Positions 23,590-35,397 of a DNA stretch of 64,000 nucleotides are shown here, one piece after another; position 1 is the stretch's first letter, and the number at the start of each line of letters is the position of its first letter. Source of the DNA: Astropecten irregularis (Eukaryota > Echinodermata > Asteroidea > Paxillosida > Astropectinidae). Below the pieces are notes generated by a model. That model did no database searches, had not been told where the DNA came from, and worked only from the letters and a program-made list of their open reading frames with translations. The position numbers were made by a program, and so were the translations under genes. Location of the stretch: contig OZ020245.1 in NCBI GenBank assembly GCA_963971285.1, forward strand, positions 18,738,983 to 18,802,982. Direction: 5' to 3'.

Positions 23590-23878
23590 ATCGTCAATTT
23601 ATCTTCAACTCTTCAACCGGGGGCCGTGTTGACGTACAGATGGCTTCAAATCGGGCCGTACTGAAAGATCAAGACTTAGCAGTATTTAGTTACGCGGTCC
23701 TGCCGACATGTATAACCCATGATCCCATTGTCACCTATATGACTGGTGAATTCAATGAACACGGCATGTTCAAACCAAATAAGAAATAAGTGGGTTAAAC
23801 ATGCTTTTAAGGTGTCATCAGATGCAGCATGTCCTGCTTATAAGAATTATGTATGATAGTGGGTCCACTGCATCTCCT

Positions 23879-24058
23879 GCAGCCGATTTCACAAAACTTC
23901 AAATGTTGCGTATGCGCATCATTTTTGTTGCGTAACTTACGCAGCGTAACTTACGCAACATTTTTCCTGCCTTGGTTGCACGTGGCCGTTTCATGAAACT
24001 TACGCAACATTATTTTGTACGTTGCGTAAGTTACGCAACATTTCGTGAAATCGGCCGC
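23879..24058. mobile_element. GGGGCC palindrome element P2
   Basis: Ends GCAGCCGATTTCACAAAACT and inverse (TTTCGTGAAATCGGCCGC). The arms are built from GTTGCGTAAGTTACGCAAC words that pair with each other. No coding capacity. Confidence 0.75.
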
Positions 24059-24137
24059 TGAACTTGATGTAATATATAATTATATAATATAGGCCTAATG
24101 ATTAAACCAACCACGGATATGAACATGCAGTGTATAT

Positions 24138-24524
24138 CTAGAAGAGATGGGCTTTGATACTGTCCCCACATTTTGTGTAGAAGGAAGGAACATGTTTCTC
24201 AGTGTGAAGTTGTACACATGTATGTAAAATGTTTGTTTTGCATACCTTATGTGGACTTACCATTGTTATTCGAACTGTACCCATTTTTTTACTTGTATAA
24301 AAATTTGGATCTAATATCCCTTGAATGATAAACTTCAATTTGCGACAGATAAAGACACATTGAAAAGTTTCTCCTATTGGTATTTTCGTTGACATCAAAA
24401 CATTATGTGGACGTGTGCGAGTCCACATAACGTCTTGGGAAACTGCATTATGTGGACGTCCTTTGTGGACGTCCACAGTGTGTATGCTACACAAAAACCT
24501 GATTGCATTGGTGCGTTCGAACAC
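24138..24524 (-). other. Unrecognised 128-codon open frame
   Basis: The longest non-tandem open frame nearby. Its upstream third overlaps a cluster of ATTATGTGGACGT inverted words (24395-24480), so that part is repeat. A segment with composition like a real protein (CRKLKFIIQGILDPNFYTSK) is followed by the minus-strand donor GTAAGTCC at about 24256, so a single exon is conceivable. No family recognised. Confidence 0.2.
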
Positions 24525-24589
24525 TTAATTGTTGTACGTGTATGGCGTATGCATCGATCAGTGAGCACATCTCACTTTCACTAAAACTG

Positions 24590-26044
24590 GTGAAAAGTAC
24601 TCACACCGCATTCAGGACGGTCCATATTTCTAGCTCACACATTATATGCATCGTACTTTTGCAACTTTATTACACGATTTAATACAACAAAGGATGTTTT
24701 TATTTTAAGGATGTGTTCAACACGTGCATCCAAATTTATAAGAATACAAAACATCAGCATCGAAATAATAGTTGTAGACATTTTGTTCTGCATTCGGAAA
24801 GGATTTGGGTATCATCCCTTGAAGTTGATTAGCAATCAACAGCCAACAAAATATCCAATAATCAGACATGCATACAACATTGCTATAGCACAACACTGCA
24901 GTCCTAGGAGTGGTGGTGTGTCAGGTGTGTGTGTGTGGCAGGAGATAAATAATTCAGCAAAATGTCGGATTGTATAATTTATCTACATTGCATATTAGGG
25001 AGACACTTTAGCGTCTTAACGTGAACATTGGGGAGACATCTGCAAATAGGGAGACTTTTTGGTGTCTCTCTATTATACCAGCAACCTTTTAAAGACATAT
25101 TTTTTCCGTTCATATTTTAATAGAAGACAGAGGATGTGCTCAATATGAACATATGTCAATTTCAAGTTCATTGGTTTGGAGGATGTTTAGAAATAAGTGA
25201 AGTTTGTGCACGACCCAATGAGAAAGTCTCCCTAAACTACAATATCTTTAATAGATCTTTATTACTAGTTCATTTGTATGTCTATTTCAACATAGTTTTC
25301 AACATCAAACCAAGTTAGGATATTCCTCTCCAAGTTCGGCAAGCAACATTCATCAGGATCCATCATAATTCCTTCAAGTCTACATGTCTGTGTGTGTACA
25401 TGTGTACATGGATTAATCAAGTGCTACGTGTTTTTGTTGACAGCTATACCGTACAAAATAAAACGACAAAATGATCTTGTATGCCCGTTGCTGCATTGTC
25501 TGTTTGATTTATTCAAGTAGGTTATACTCTTGCCCACTCCCCCCTACTCCCTGGGGCTGCTTGTGGGACCTTCTATGAACTTGGCCAAGGCAGACCGAAT
25601 CATGTTGCACTTCTTATACAATTGGATGCATACTTGACTGGGGCGTTCGAGGTCAAATGTTGTATAATGATGTAGTGCTTGTCAAGATAAGAAATGAATA
25701 TTTTATTCATAGAAGGGGGAAATTCTACACCCGAAATGAAAATCAATATGTAAATTCTTCATACAGTGATAAAGAAGAAACTGTATACAGTTTCAGGTGA
25801 GTTGTTGTTGTCCAAGAAGAATCCTGGACGTTCATCGTATCATGCTGGTGATTTGGTATTCATGTTCTACAACATTATTCTCAGCGACTGAGTTGTGTGG
25901 GTTTTTTTTTCATACATGAATGAATGTTGTTAAAAAGTGGTGTTATCGTTCTTTTCTCTCTCACAATTTTTTATTTGGAAAAGCAACATTTTGACAAATT
26001 GGTAGCTGTTATCGTTAAGTGGTGCTATCGTAATGTGCTTCATT
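24590..26044. other. gene-free stretch with a MITE remnant
   Basis: Contains GGGAGAC/GTCTCTC words (24996-25080, again near 25225) that look like a decayed inverted-repeat element. Otherwise AT-rich and featureless. Confidence 0.35.
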
Positions 26045-26420
26045 TTAAAGGTAATATCATACTTTGGTTTTTTATCAAAGAAATACAGATTCATGGGCAA
26101 AAATACAAAGACACATACAGTAGCAGTCATCTGTGAATATTCCAGTCCCATGCGGTGCCCACTTTTTTGAGAAAACAGTAAAAAAAAAAAAACAGCCACA
26201 GTATTTCTTAAGTCTTTTCTCTTTTATTTTTGATCTTCTAAAATATCAAAACAGATTTTCGGTCGTTGTTTTACTAATTTCAGGATAAATACACCATTTT
26301 AGGCGGAACAATTTTAACGGTATGTTTCTACCATCACCATCTTCATACCCTGTAATTTATATACGTAAATCTGTGAAAATTTCTGTTTTGGTGTCTTACC
26401 AAAGTATAATATACCTTTAA
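26045..26420 (+). mobile_element. MITE family A, copy 5
   Basis: TTAA-bounded (26045-26048 and 26417-26420), full length, with an A-tract insertion near 26171. Confidence 0.85.
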
Positions 26421-27025
26421 ATGTACTCTGAAGATATTGTATATAGGAAGTGCGTTACGGGTGCAACGTGACCGTTGGAGCCGACACTATTCAACAGGCC
26501 GCTGATAAGCAGCTGCATCCCGTTTGGAACAAGATAGGCCTACGCAGGCAAGTAGCAGGTGGATACGAAATCCCACACTCTTGACACGAACGTAATTGAT
26601 CAAAGTAACTAGAGGGATATGTTGCTATCAAACACTAGCCTGTCTTCAACTTGTAATTCATCATTTTCATTTTCATTAAGATCTCGTGATCTGATATGGG
26701 AATACTGTTACACGAAATCACCAAATTAGTTGTGTTTGATAAATGCGGAAATGTCACAGTTATAATTGATCGTTCTAGGAAGGTTTGTGTAAGGCTTTTG
26801 ACTATTACATTATAACTCGACCAAACATGCAAACAATTTTAATCCGTCACCAGTTTTATGATAGATTTCGCATCGGCACATGAAAACGATTATTAGGTAA
26901 TGTTTTATGGGAAAAGAAAGTGCAAAGTTAGTGGTCTAAGTCTATAGAAAAAAAGTACGTCAGAATGCAGACAAATTTCCCAGAAGTTCAAAGTACGCAT
27001 GAAATAAAGCAAGAACAAAAGGATA
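26421..27025. other. gene-free stretch
   Basis: No gene or repeat recognised. Confidence 0.4.
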
Positions 27026-27222
27026 TTAAAGGCAGCGTTACAGGATTTGCAAGGCCTCCAAAACAATTATTGAGTTTGAGACAGAAAATGGACTCATTAG
27101 TTCGTAAACAGTGCAAACAGTCACCATGGGAAATCTTGGTTCATCAGATGCTGGGTTTTTCAAGGAAATCAAGATTTAGTGTCTTTTCCAAAGATCGTTC
27201 GTCCGAACGATTTTTGGAACAA
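27026..27222 (-). mobile_element. MITE family C, half copy fused to family B
   Basis: Only the half from the GCAGCGT terminus to the central CGTTCGTCCGAACG palindrome is present. It breaks just past the palindrome and runs into a family B element at 27225. Confidence 0.8.
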
Positions 27223-27224
27223 AC

Positions 27225-27565
27225 ATAAAGGATACCCTCACTTGAGCTGTTTCAGTTATCCCCTTTCACTCAAGGTATGAAGAGGGTGATAGTAGAAACA
27301 TACCGTTAAGATATTTCCACCTTAAATGGTATTATTTATCCATAAATTAGTAAAACAAAGAACGAAAACAGTTTTGATCTCGGGGTAAGATCCAAACCAT
27401 TCTTCATGTTTTATAAGAAGAATTGAGTCGGGTTTTCGCTATTTTCTCGTGACTCAGATGTCCGATTGAGCTCAAATTTTCACAGGTTTAGTATTTCATG
27501 TACATGTTGATCAGACAAAGTATGAGTGATGTCCTGTGACCTTTACCAATCATGTATTGCACCTC
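27225..27565 (-). mobile_element. MITE family B, copy 1
   Basis: Reverse copy ending TTTACCAATCATGTATTGCACC. Family B shares its GGATAAATACAGCATTTCAGGCGG-type core with family A (quoted in parts elsewhere), but its other half is different (GGGGTAAGATC, GTTTTATAAGAA, TTTTCGCTATTTTCTCG). Confidence 0.75.
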
Positions 27566-28189
27566 TAACGTATCTGCGTAACTAATTCAGCTACCGTGAA
27601 GTGCTCGATATTTAAGTTGTGTAGAATATTCTGCTACTTTAGTTAGAGAAGTTGAATGACATTCTAGATCTTGATATCCTATATATCGAACTGCAGGTAT
27701 TCGATACTAACCTGAGATATGAATGCAATTCACACTGAGTATATACCTTCATGTTCAGCATTCAGTGTCATTACGATTTTGCTTATGCACCCTGGCCTTT
27801 AGGACTGAATACATACATTTAAATAATATGTTTATTATATGCAGCCTATGTAGCACGTATTGCGATTTACAAAGTAATTGGTTATAAAGCAACAAGTTGT
27901 TTATATACCAAACAGCACATACCGTACTACATGTATAAGACATCGCAAGGACTGTGGATATACACACTAAAATACACGGGAGTTTGATTTTATCATCACC
28001 GGCTTTCCGATATTATAACATAATTATTATCAAATAACAACAAACAAATTTAATCAAGTCAGTTTCCCTTGTTATTTGATAAGATTGATTAAACAGTCGC
28101 ATCCTCTTTGAGTGATCCCCATGCACCATTTGTCAGGTAATGCATTGCAAATGCTGCGTACGTACATCATAAGTATTAGCAGTATCATG
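27566..28189. other. gene-free stretch
   Basis: AT-rich. A short piece at 28060-28110 matches the right flank of SINE-1 (GTCAGTTTCCCTTG). Nothing else. Confidence 0.4.
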
Positions 28190-28350
28190 TGCGTGGTTTC
28201 ATGGCTTCTGACTGCCAATCGAATAAAGACAATTGACTATTAGGGACACCACCAACGTAGGGCTGGATGGTTCAATTGGTAGAGCGCTTGTACTGTATTC
28301 CGGAGGTCGCCGGTTCGAATCCCGTTCCAGTCAATTATTGTCTTTGCTTA
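28190..28350 (+). mobile_element. tRNA-derived SINE-like element (SINE-1), copy 2
   Basis: Better-preserved tRNA-like core (28261-28334), with D-arm GGTTCAATTGGTAGAGC, B box GGTTCGAATCC and a 7-bp acceptor-like pairing (GGCTGGA with TCCAGTC). The anticodon arm is irregular. Flanks repeat the ACAATTGACTA / GTCAATT inverted pair. Confidence 0.75.
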
Positions 28351-29209
28351 CTTTTCAATTAATTTAAATGTATACGTTCTCATGTTATAAGAGCTTTAAC
28401 TTTCATTCCTAGCAGGATCGTAATTTAAAGGGATACTTTATGAATCTTTATTATTCTACCTATTGTAAACTCTTTCTCTAAAAATTGATATTTTTTATGT
28501 CCCAATAAAAAGGGGATGTGCAATGAGGACATGATCTAGGCCTGAATAAGAACAGACGACTTCATTTAACAACAGGAAAAGTGCCAAATTATTGAACTAC
28601 CCAGTAAATGAAGATACAGAGAAATCAGTCAAGGCGATGAGTTTAAAGAGTTTGTTTAGAGGACAAACCAAATCAATAAAAAAGGGAAAAATACAAGTGG
28701 AAGTGTGTTTTAATGTGACCATTCTCTATAATCATAGCTCACTGTTAGAATCAACAAATACGCCTCTTTCAACATCTCCGATCGTAATTTCAGAAAGATG
28801 ACGTCAAAAGAATACTGTACGTAGGCCTAATATAAATAACGTGCCCTACCTGTCTAGTGCCTGCCGCTCTGTCCCCTCAGAATCCATTGAAACGGATTTT
28901 CAAGTGAAAACCGCAACCATCAAATTGCAATCAAGCAGAAAGTCCCATAGGTTATGGGTAGACACAAAAGACTGATTTCACTCAAATGTGATAAGGGATT
29001 GGACATTGTGTCGTTAGCTGAACCTGAATCACTGGGGAAATCAGCAAGTAATGCCCGGGTCTATTCCAAATAAGGCACCGAACAATGTCACTCTCAACAT
29101 AATCATTTGTGTATCCTACAAGTATGCGTACTTCCTTTGTATACAATCTTGTCGTTTTGTTCTTTGATAATGGGACTATTTTTGATGGAACTAAAGCAAA
29201 CAATATGAT
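28351..29209. other. gene-free stretch
   Basis: A 69-codon plus frame (28592-28801) is Lys-rich, with no start context or splice support. Nothing else seen. Confidence 0.35.
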
Positions 29210-29434
29210 TTAATGTCTAAACATTAAATTAAGATACATCATGTCTCTCCTTAATATCAAACAATAAGTAAGAGACACTTGCCCAGTATTTTCAAGGGAT
29301 TTTACAGCTTTATGTCTATGTTCCTGCGAAATATTTTCTACTGAAATGCTGCCGTCATTAACAAGAGTGCATAAGAATATTTCTCCAAAAATTATCAACA
29401 TCATGGTCAATGGTGTGCTTGGCAAAAACTGCAT
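29210..29434 (-). CDS. Candidate secreted-peptide first exon
   Basis: The ATG at 29434 sits in a good start context (A at -3). The frame opens with an N-terminal hydrophobic segment like a signal peptide (LTMMLIIFGEIFLCTLV), then a hydrophilic stretch (DGSISVENISQEHRHKAVK). A TATATAAG box lies at 29490-29483, about 50 bases upstream. The frame runs 74 codons; a GCAAGT donor-like site after SLENTG (about 29283) could end the exon earlier. No family recognised and no second exon found. It could be chance, since one TATA-like word and one hydrophobic run are common in AT-rich DNA. Confidence 0.25.
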   Translation of the reverse strand: MQFLPSTPLTMMLIIFGEIFLCTLVNDGSISVENISQEHRHKAVKSLENTGQVSLTYCLILRRDMMYLNLMFRH

Positions 29435-29624
29435 GGTCGCCTCCAGCTATTTTGGGCGGTATTTTTTTATCGCCAAATCATACTTATATAACGTCGATAT
29501 AAATTAGACTTGAAGCTATGCCTGGTAAGGTTAAAAACAAAACTATAAATCAAATAATATGGACGACAAAATCTTACTTAATGCACAAGGGAAACTGAGT
29601 AGAATAAGTAAAAAGTCAATGGAA

Positions 29625-29790
29625 AGTGAACACAAAAAACTGACTGGATTGACGGGATTCGAACCAGCTACCCCAAGAATACCGTACTGGCACTGTACCA
29701 ATTGAGCTATCCAGCCCTATGTTGGCGGTGTCCCCTTTGCTTTGTTCGTTTGGCAGTCAGAAGCCATGAAACCACTCACCGTACCCCGTA
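29625..29790 (-). mobile_element. tRNA-derived SINE-like element (SINE-1), copy 3
   Basis: Reverse copy; tRNA-like core 29641-29717 with B box as GGATTCGAACC. The left flank carries CGTTTGGCAGTCAGAAGCC, the inverse of the family's left flank. Confidence 0.75.
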
Positions 29791-30059
29791 CCGCTAGCGC
29801 TATATCCCAAGGATCATTAAGATACGCGCAGCATTAACAACATCAACAAAATGTCTTTTTCAACCAAAGTTCGTATACACAAAGATTTCAGACCTTGATG
29901 AGTATTATAAAACCATTTGCGTAAATAAAACAGATTGTAGATGACGAGATGAATAAATACTTATAGCTCGATAGCAAACCGTCGCTTTAATAATTCACGT
30001 TTATAAAAGTGATCTGACTTGGAAACGGTGTGATGTTTTTCATATTATTCAAACACCAG

Positions 30060-30212
30060 TGTGGTGTGACTGATGACATTTTTTACGAGGATTGTCGACC
30101 TGATAAAGACAGAATCAGACTGAAGACAAGAGAACTTATAACTATGCTTGATATCATGTTGCACTCAGGACAGAATGCTAGTAGATTGTGTATACCTATA
30201 ACATGCAAATAA
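30060..30212 (+). CDS. Candidate terminal exon of a Cys-containing protein
   Basis: An acceptor-like CATATTATTCAAACACCAG leads into an open phase of 50 codons with coding-like composition. Four cysteines lie at the ends (CGVTDDIFYEDC at the start, LCIPITCK at the stop), with an NAS glycosylation sequon. The AATAAA at 30208-30213 overlaps the TAA stop. It could be the end of a secreted domain, but no family is recognised and no upstream exon is paired. Confidence 0.3.
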   Translation, partial: CGVTDDIFYEDCRPDKDRIRLKTRELITMLDIMLHSGQNASRLCIPITCK

Positions 30213-30349
30213 ATAATGACAAGCCAAGTAACAAACCATTTCTTCACAATAAATTAGCCAACATTTAGTTAGGGTGCGCAATCCAAATGCTAAATTCTCA
30301 GTTGATTTTGGAGCAGAAATCATGATAAATTTGTGTATGTTTAAGACCA
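30213..30349. other. short gene-free stretch
   Basis: Unremarkable AT-rich sequence between the candidate exon and palindrome P3. Confidence 0.4.
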
Positions 30350-30487
30350 GGGGTCGATTTCACCAAACTCATCGTAACTTGCTATCAATCGTAGGAGTTA
30401 TGGTTTGCATTGCAGCCCTACACATGATACGATGAGTTATCCTTCGGCGAGCTACGATCGATCGTAGGGCTTCGTGAAATCGACCCC
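30350..30487. mobile_element. GGGGCC palindrome element P3
   Basis: GGGGTCGATTTCACCAAACT at the left, inverse TTCGTGAAATCGACCCC at the right. The arms contain ATCGTA, CTACGATCGATCGTAG and similar self-complementary words. Confidence 0.75.
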
Positions 30488-31199
30488 AGGAGAAATACTG
30501 ACATTGGCTCAGTCACGTGATCCTGTACTTGGAAAGATAACATATGATGAAAATTAATTTCAAGTTTGAGATAATTATCACTACAGGAATATTTGTATGA
30601 ACACAGCTATCGTTGAAAAAATAAACCTAAGAACCACGGAGAACAACTTCCATCAACCCTTGCCTTTACGTCGAGCAGGTGTGGAGCATTCATTGTTATT
30701 TCTACTTGATTGCACGATTGATTAATTACGAAATTACTAAAGCCTATATCTGAGAATAAACCACAACTCCCACTAAATAATTAGATATCATGTAAGGAAT
30801 TCTATGTGTGAAGTTCATTAATTGAAATGTCATTTTTGAAGAAATCGATTTCTTTATGTCCATCTTCCCTTATTCCCCAAACTGTATACGCCACGGGAAA
30901 TTGCAACTGCACTGAGGGGGGTAGACATTTTAATAATTAACGCCGTAAATGGGAAACCAAATATATAGTCTTTCCTCCTCTGGGAGAATAATTGATACAG
31001 TGTAGCATGACCGGTGAATGTCGGGGCATGGGGAACTGCATACAATAGCAATGGGGTCTGACTCTTACAACCCTCCATTGTCATTCACTTTGTTCATGTT
31101 CTTCATTTGAGGAACACAAGAACTTATTCCGATTGTTTTAGCGTGTTGGTTTTCTACAATGAATGAGAAGGAATGTTGCCTCGGTGATGGGTATTAGGT
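30488..31199. other. gene-free stretch
   Basis: A 76-codon minus frame (30854-31084) has no recognisable features. Nothing supported. Confidence 0.4.
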
Positions 31200-31567
31200 T
31201 TAAGGGTAATATCATACTTTGGTTTTTGTCAAAGAAATACAGATTCATGGGCAAAAATATCAAGGAAGATACAGTTACAGTCATCTGTGAAAATTTCAGT
31301 CCCATACGATGCCCACTGTTTGAGAAAACAGTGAAAAACGGCCACAGTATTTCTTAAGTCTTTTCTCTTTTATGTTTGATCTTTAAAAGATCAAAAATAG
31401 TTGTGGTCATTGGTTTTACCTGTTTCTGGATAAATACAGCATTTCAGGCAGAAAATATTTAACGGTATGTTTCTACCATCATCATCTTTATACTGGCTCA
31501 GTTGGTAGAGGTAAATCTGTGAAGATTTCTGTTTCGGTATTCTACCAAACTATGATACTACCTTTAA
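31200..31567 (+). mobile_element. MITE family A, copy 6
   Basis: TTAA-bounded and full length. The usual CATACCCTGTAAGTTATA segment is replaced by TACTGGCTCAGTTGGTAGAG, a tRNA-A-box-like string, which suggests a small internal recombination with a tRNA-like repeat. Confidence 0.8.
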
Positions 31568-32854
31568 ATGTGATTTTCATTGTTTAGAATAATTAACCAT
31601 ACAAATGAATCTGATAATAATGGCTGTTCATATAATGCAGCTGTAAATATTGTGCAGTTTCCGTTAATGTTTTTATAAATCGATAGGCCTATATACCTTT
31701 TGTAGCATTGGAAAAGAAACCATTTATAGAATCACGTGGCTTCAGAATAGGCTGATAAACTAAACATAACATTATTGAGCCCGCTAAGTATATAGGGATT
31801 ATGTGCTATTATTGCATCTAAATGCAGCAGTAACTTAATACGTTAGCATAAGCCTAATAAGGTAGTCCATTTTTATAGCAATCATTTGACGGAAATAAAG
31901 AACATCATTCAGTTTCAGTTTAAATATTTCAGAAAACTGGAATTGGAAAACCTGACGAACCACAACAAATAATTTTTTTCACAGAGCTGCACACTATGAA
32001 AGACTGTCCATTATTAGTTTTCTTCACTACGCGAAATTGGAAGTGCATTAAATATTAATGAATTAATGACTAATAATTATAATTAATCAAATGTTGATAT
32101 TTATATGATATGCATTTTGAAGACTAGCAAAATGAAATGAATGCTGTCTTTAAATAAATCCAAAATAAACATTATATGACCAAGGATGTATTATACCAAT
32201 GGCCGTCTGACTTGATAGTTCCCGCTTGATACCGACATTTAAATTGAAAGATGGTGGGGGTTTTGCTTTCAATATGAACAAAAAGCCCCTGTAAGGAATC
32301 TAGCAGTGGTAAATACTGCTGCCTCTCCCTATGCACGTCACTACAATCAGACACGTAATCTTATCTAAGTCCATGTGCAGCGGCTTATTGCCAATTCTAC
32401 CAAGAAATGTCTTCATGCTTTTTTTGTTTTCAATGAAAAAAAAAATTTAGGAACAATTTAATGTAGTCCATATCGTACTTAATCTTGCTTGGGTGGAATG
32501 GTCGCATAAACTCCTCGTGCTATACACGGAATGTATTTACCACCCTTTTAATCATTTGTACATTAAGATCGTTGATCAAGTTTGGCGACTCCCAAAGTCC
32601 CTAATACGATTGGTTTGTTAATGATTTTCACCCAGGCCTAACGGGACAGTCGTGCCGTTCAAAGTGATATAAAATGATCCATGCGCTGCCATTTGAAATC
32701 TCAGGGATAATTTGTAATCTTTAGTACAGACATTAAGCTGACGCCATATAGAGCCATTTCCCCAAGAACGTTGCACTTTGAAATCTTTATACAGAGGTCT
32801 TTATTGGGCGGTGTTTATTTAGCGTCACGCTTATTCCTTTAAAAGCTATCAGGT
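31568..32854. other. gene-free stretch
   Basis: AT-rich; no gene or repeat family recognised. Confidence 0.4.
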
Positions 32855-33130
32855 TTAATGGTAATATCATACTTTGCCCACTTTTTGAGAAAACAGTGAA
32901 AACCACACACAGTATTTCTTTAATAAGTCTTTTCTCTTTTATTTTTGATCTTTTAAAAGATCAAAAAGATTTTCGGTCGTTGTTTGACTAATTTCTGGAT
33001 AAATATACCATTTCAGGCGGAAACTTTTTAATAGTGTTTCTATACCACGACCATCATCATACCCTGAAAGTTATACGTAAATCTGTGAACATTTCTGTTT
33101 TGGTTTCTTACCAAAGTATGATACCATTAA
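32855..33130 (+). mobile_element. MITE family A, copy 7 (internally deleted)
   Basis: TTAA-bounded. About 90 bases after ATATCATACTTTG are missing, so the left terminal repeat joins directly to the CCCACTTTTTGAGAAAACAG block. Confidence 0.8.
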
Positions 33131-35048
33131 ACACTGCAAACTTGGCAGTTACTGTCATCGAAGCCCAAGCTTTTCATACAAGAACAAAGCAAAATGAAGG
33201 TTGAATGCTGTTGTCCAATTATCTTATATCCTCAAATTTATTGTTTTTCCCAAAGGGTTTTTTAAATATTCATTTTCTATTTAGATTGTATTCTAAACAC
33301 ATTAAATTTCACAATATTATTTTTAAGCACGTTTTGGTCGTCAGGACATTGTATCATATTCCAATTTCCCGCCTACAATCCCAGATTGAACTTCTTTTGA
33401 CAATTTTCATAATTTGTTATTTCATTTTCTCGACACACAGGAAAACGTCTATCCAAATACGATTCAGTGCGTTTGAATTAAGTGGAAAAACAGTATTTAG
33501 TGCCATTGAATACTTAATGGAAATTATCGCCAAATTGTCAATTCTCATTAAAGAAACCACGTCATTGCGACCAGATATCACAAATTAGGATTAAATGGAT
33601 TGATCGGTCTTTCCAGGTTTCCAAAGGTTTAACAAAACGGTATAAAAAAAGACCTCGAAAATCGATAAATATGGACAATAATATTATTTGTGCATGCATG
33701 CATGCAAGTCAATTTGCCCAATTTAATGGGCGATATTTTAAATATGATAATCAGCATCTAATAAATTGGTATTTGGTCTTTAGACTAAGGCTCCGGAGGT
33801 TTTTTTTTCTCAGACTGCTCTGCCTGAAATTCTAGACTGAAGTTACTCTTGAGAAATCCCCAGCAAAGGACACTTGACTGCTCCTTGAAAAGACGGCAGT
33901 CAAAATCTCGCACAGACACGGCAGTATCGTATTCCCTCGCAAAAGCACTTCTGATTTCAAGAACGAACCCGGAATCATTTCCGATTTTTTCTTGACGATA
34001 TATAAAAGAGAGTTCTTCACGGTGCTTGGGGCGTTATAATCTTGTGGGTTTATATTTCCCCCATTTGGCAAAACTCTTCTTCAAATTTGTCCTCTAGACG
34101 CACTGTTTTGTTTGTGCATTATATGGTAAAGTGTATATAGCACCCTGTATGACATTCTTCAAAGTTGGCATGGGAACGCAATCTTATTCATTAAACTAAG
34201 ACAAAACCATTTATTTTGAGAAGACATTAGAACAGGAAAACAGCCAAGAGGGTAATGAAAAGATATTGCAAAAAAATAGGGCGATAATGGGTCTTTAGAC
34301 TCCGTCTAGACTGGGTATGAATGTGGTGTAAATGTGTACATTATCATGCAATGCCAGGAAACGCACTTCTTCCTATCACATAATAGACTCAGCTATCCGT
34401 TCCCAGCCTGGAGACGAGGTTTGTATCATGTTGTATAGGTTGCTCCATTTTGACATTTCGCCTGCTTTGAAGATGGGGTTATTTAAAAGTCCCGTTGTTA
34501 ATGTTTTACACACTTGGTGTTCACTGCCAGCGTTCGTGTGGTCCTTGACACCGATACACCTAGATTGTAACTACTTTTTTGCTGCTTTCCATCAGAAAGT
34601 TTGTTGAATTTTTAAAGATATGGAGTAGAACTTTGGATGATTGTTGAAATGAACGATGAATCTATGATGGCTTCATATTAAGAGAAATTCACTTGTAATT
34701 AATTAATGTGGTATACATACATGTATTGTTTAGATGTTTGCATTATGCAGCGTTCCTATTTTCAATGCTGAAAACATTTTAAATGTCTGCAAATATTTTG
34801 CTAAAAATATCATAAATTAGGACGATTCATTGAACAAAGTTCCAGGATATAATCACCAGGAAATGGAAAATGGATTATTTCAGATCTGATGAATACTTAA
34901 TTGTGACGCTATAACTTCAACCTAACACAAATCAATTGACTGGTCAACTGAGTAGGTTTACCGAACACGAGAAGCAATTGAGCCAAGCTTGGAAGAGATG
35001 TAACCTCTATAGCTCAGCATACGATACCGATAACATTATTTATTTAGG
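33131..35048. other. gene-free stretch
   Basis: Open frames of 127 codons (33205-33588, plus) and 91 codons (34332-34607, plus) were read. Both lack domains, start context and splice signals. Nothing supported. Confidence 0.35.
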
Positions 35049-35397
35049 TTAAAGGCAGCGTACAGGATTTACAAGGCCTTCACAAAATGCTTTATTGAGT
35101 TTGAGACAGAAAATGGACTCAACAGTTCGTAAACAGTGCAAACAGTCACCATGGGAAATCTTAGTTCACAAATCAAGATTTAGTGTCTTTCAAAAAGATC
35201 GTTCGTTCGAACGACCTTTGTAGCATTTCGAAAGCGTGAAGGATTCGGAGAGGGGCAAGATTATTTCGGCCGTCTTTCCGCTATCCAGATGAACAAAGCG
35301 TAAATGAAACAACATCTGTAAGGAAGTTTAAGACCTTCACTTCTGTTTAAGTACCAAATTCAGCCAAAACGCACATCTTTGCAAATGATCCCTTTAA
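35049..35397 (-). mobile_element. MITE family C, copy 4
   Basis: TTAA-bounded reverse copy, with a CGTTCGTTCGAACG version of the central palindrome and a short internal deletion beside it. Confidence 0.85.

Noticed and set aside
33205-33588. 127-codon hydrophobic frame
   Set aside because: AT-driven composition, no domain, no splice or promoter support.
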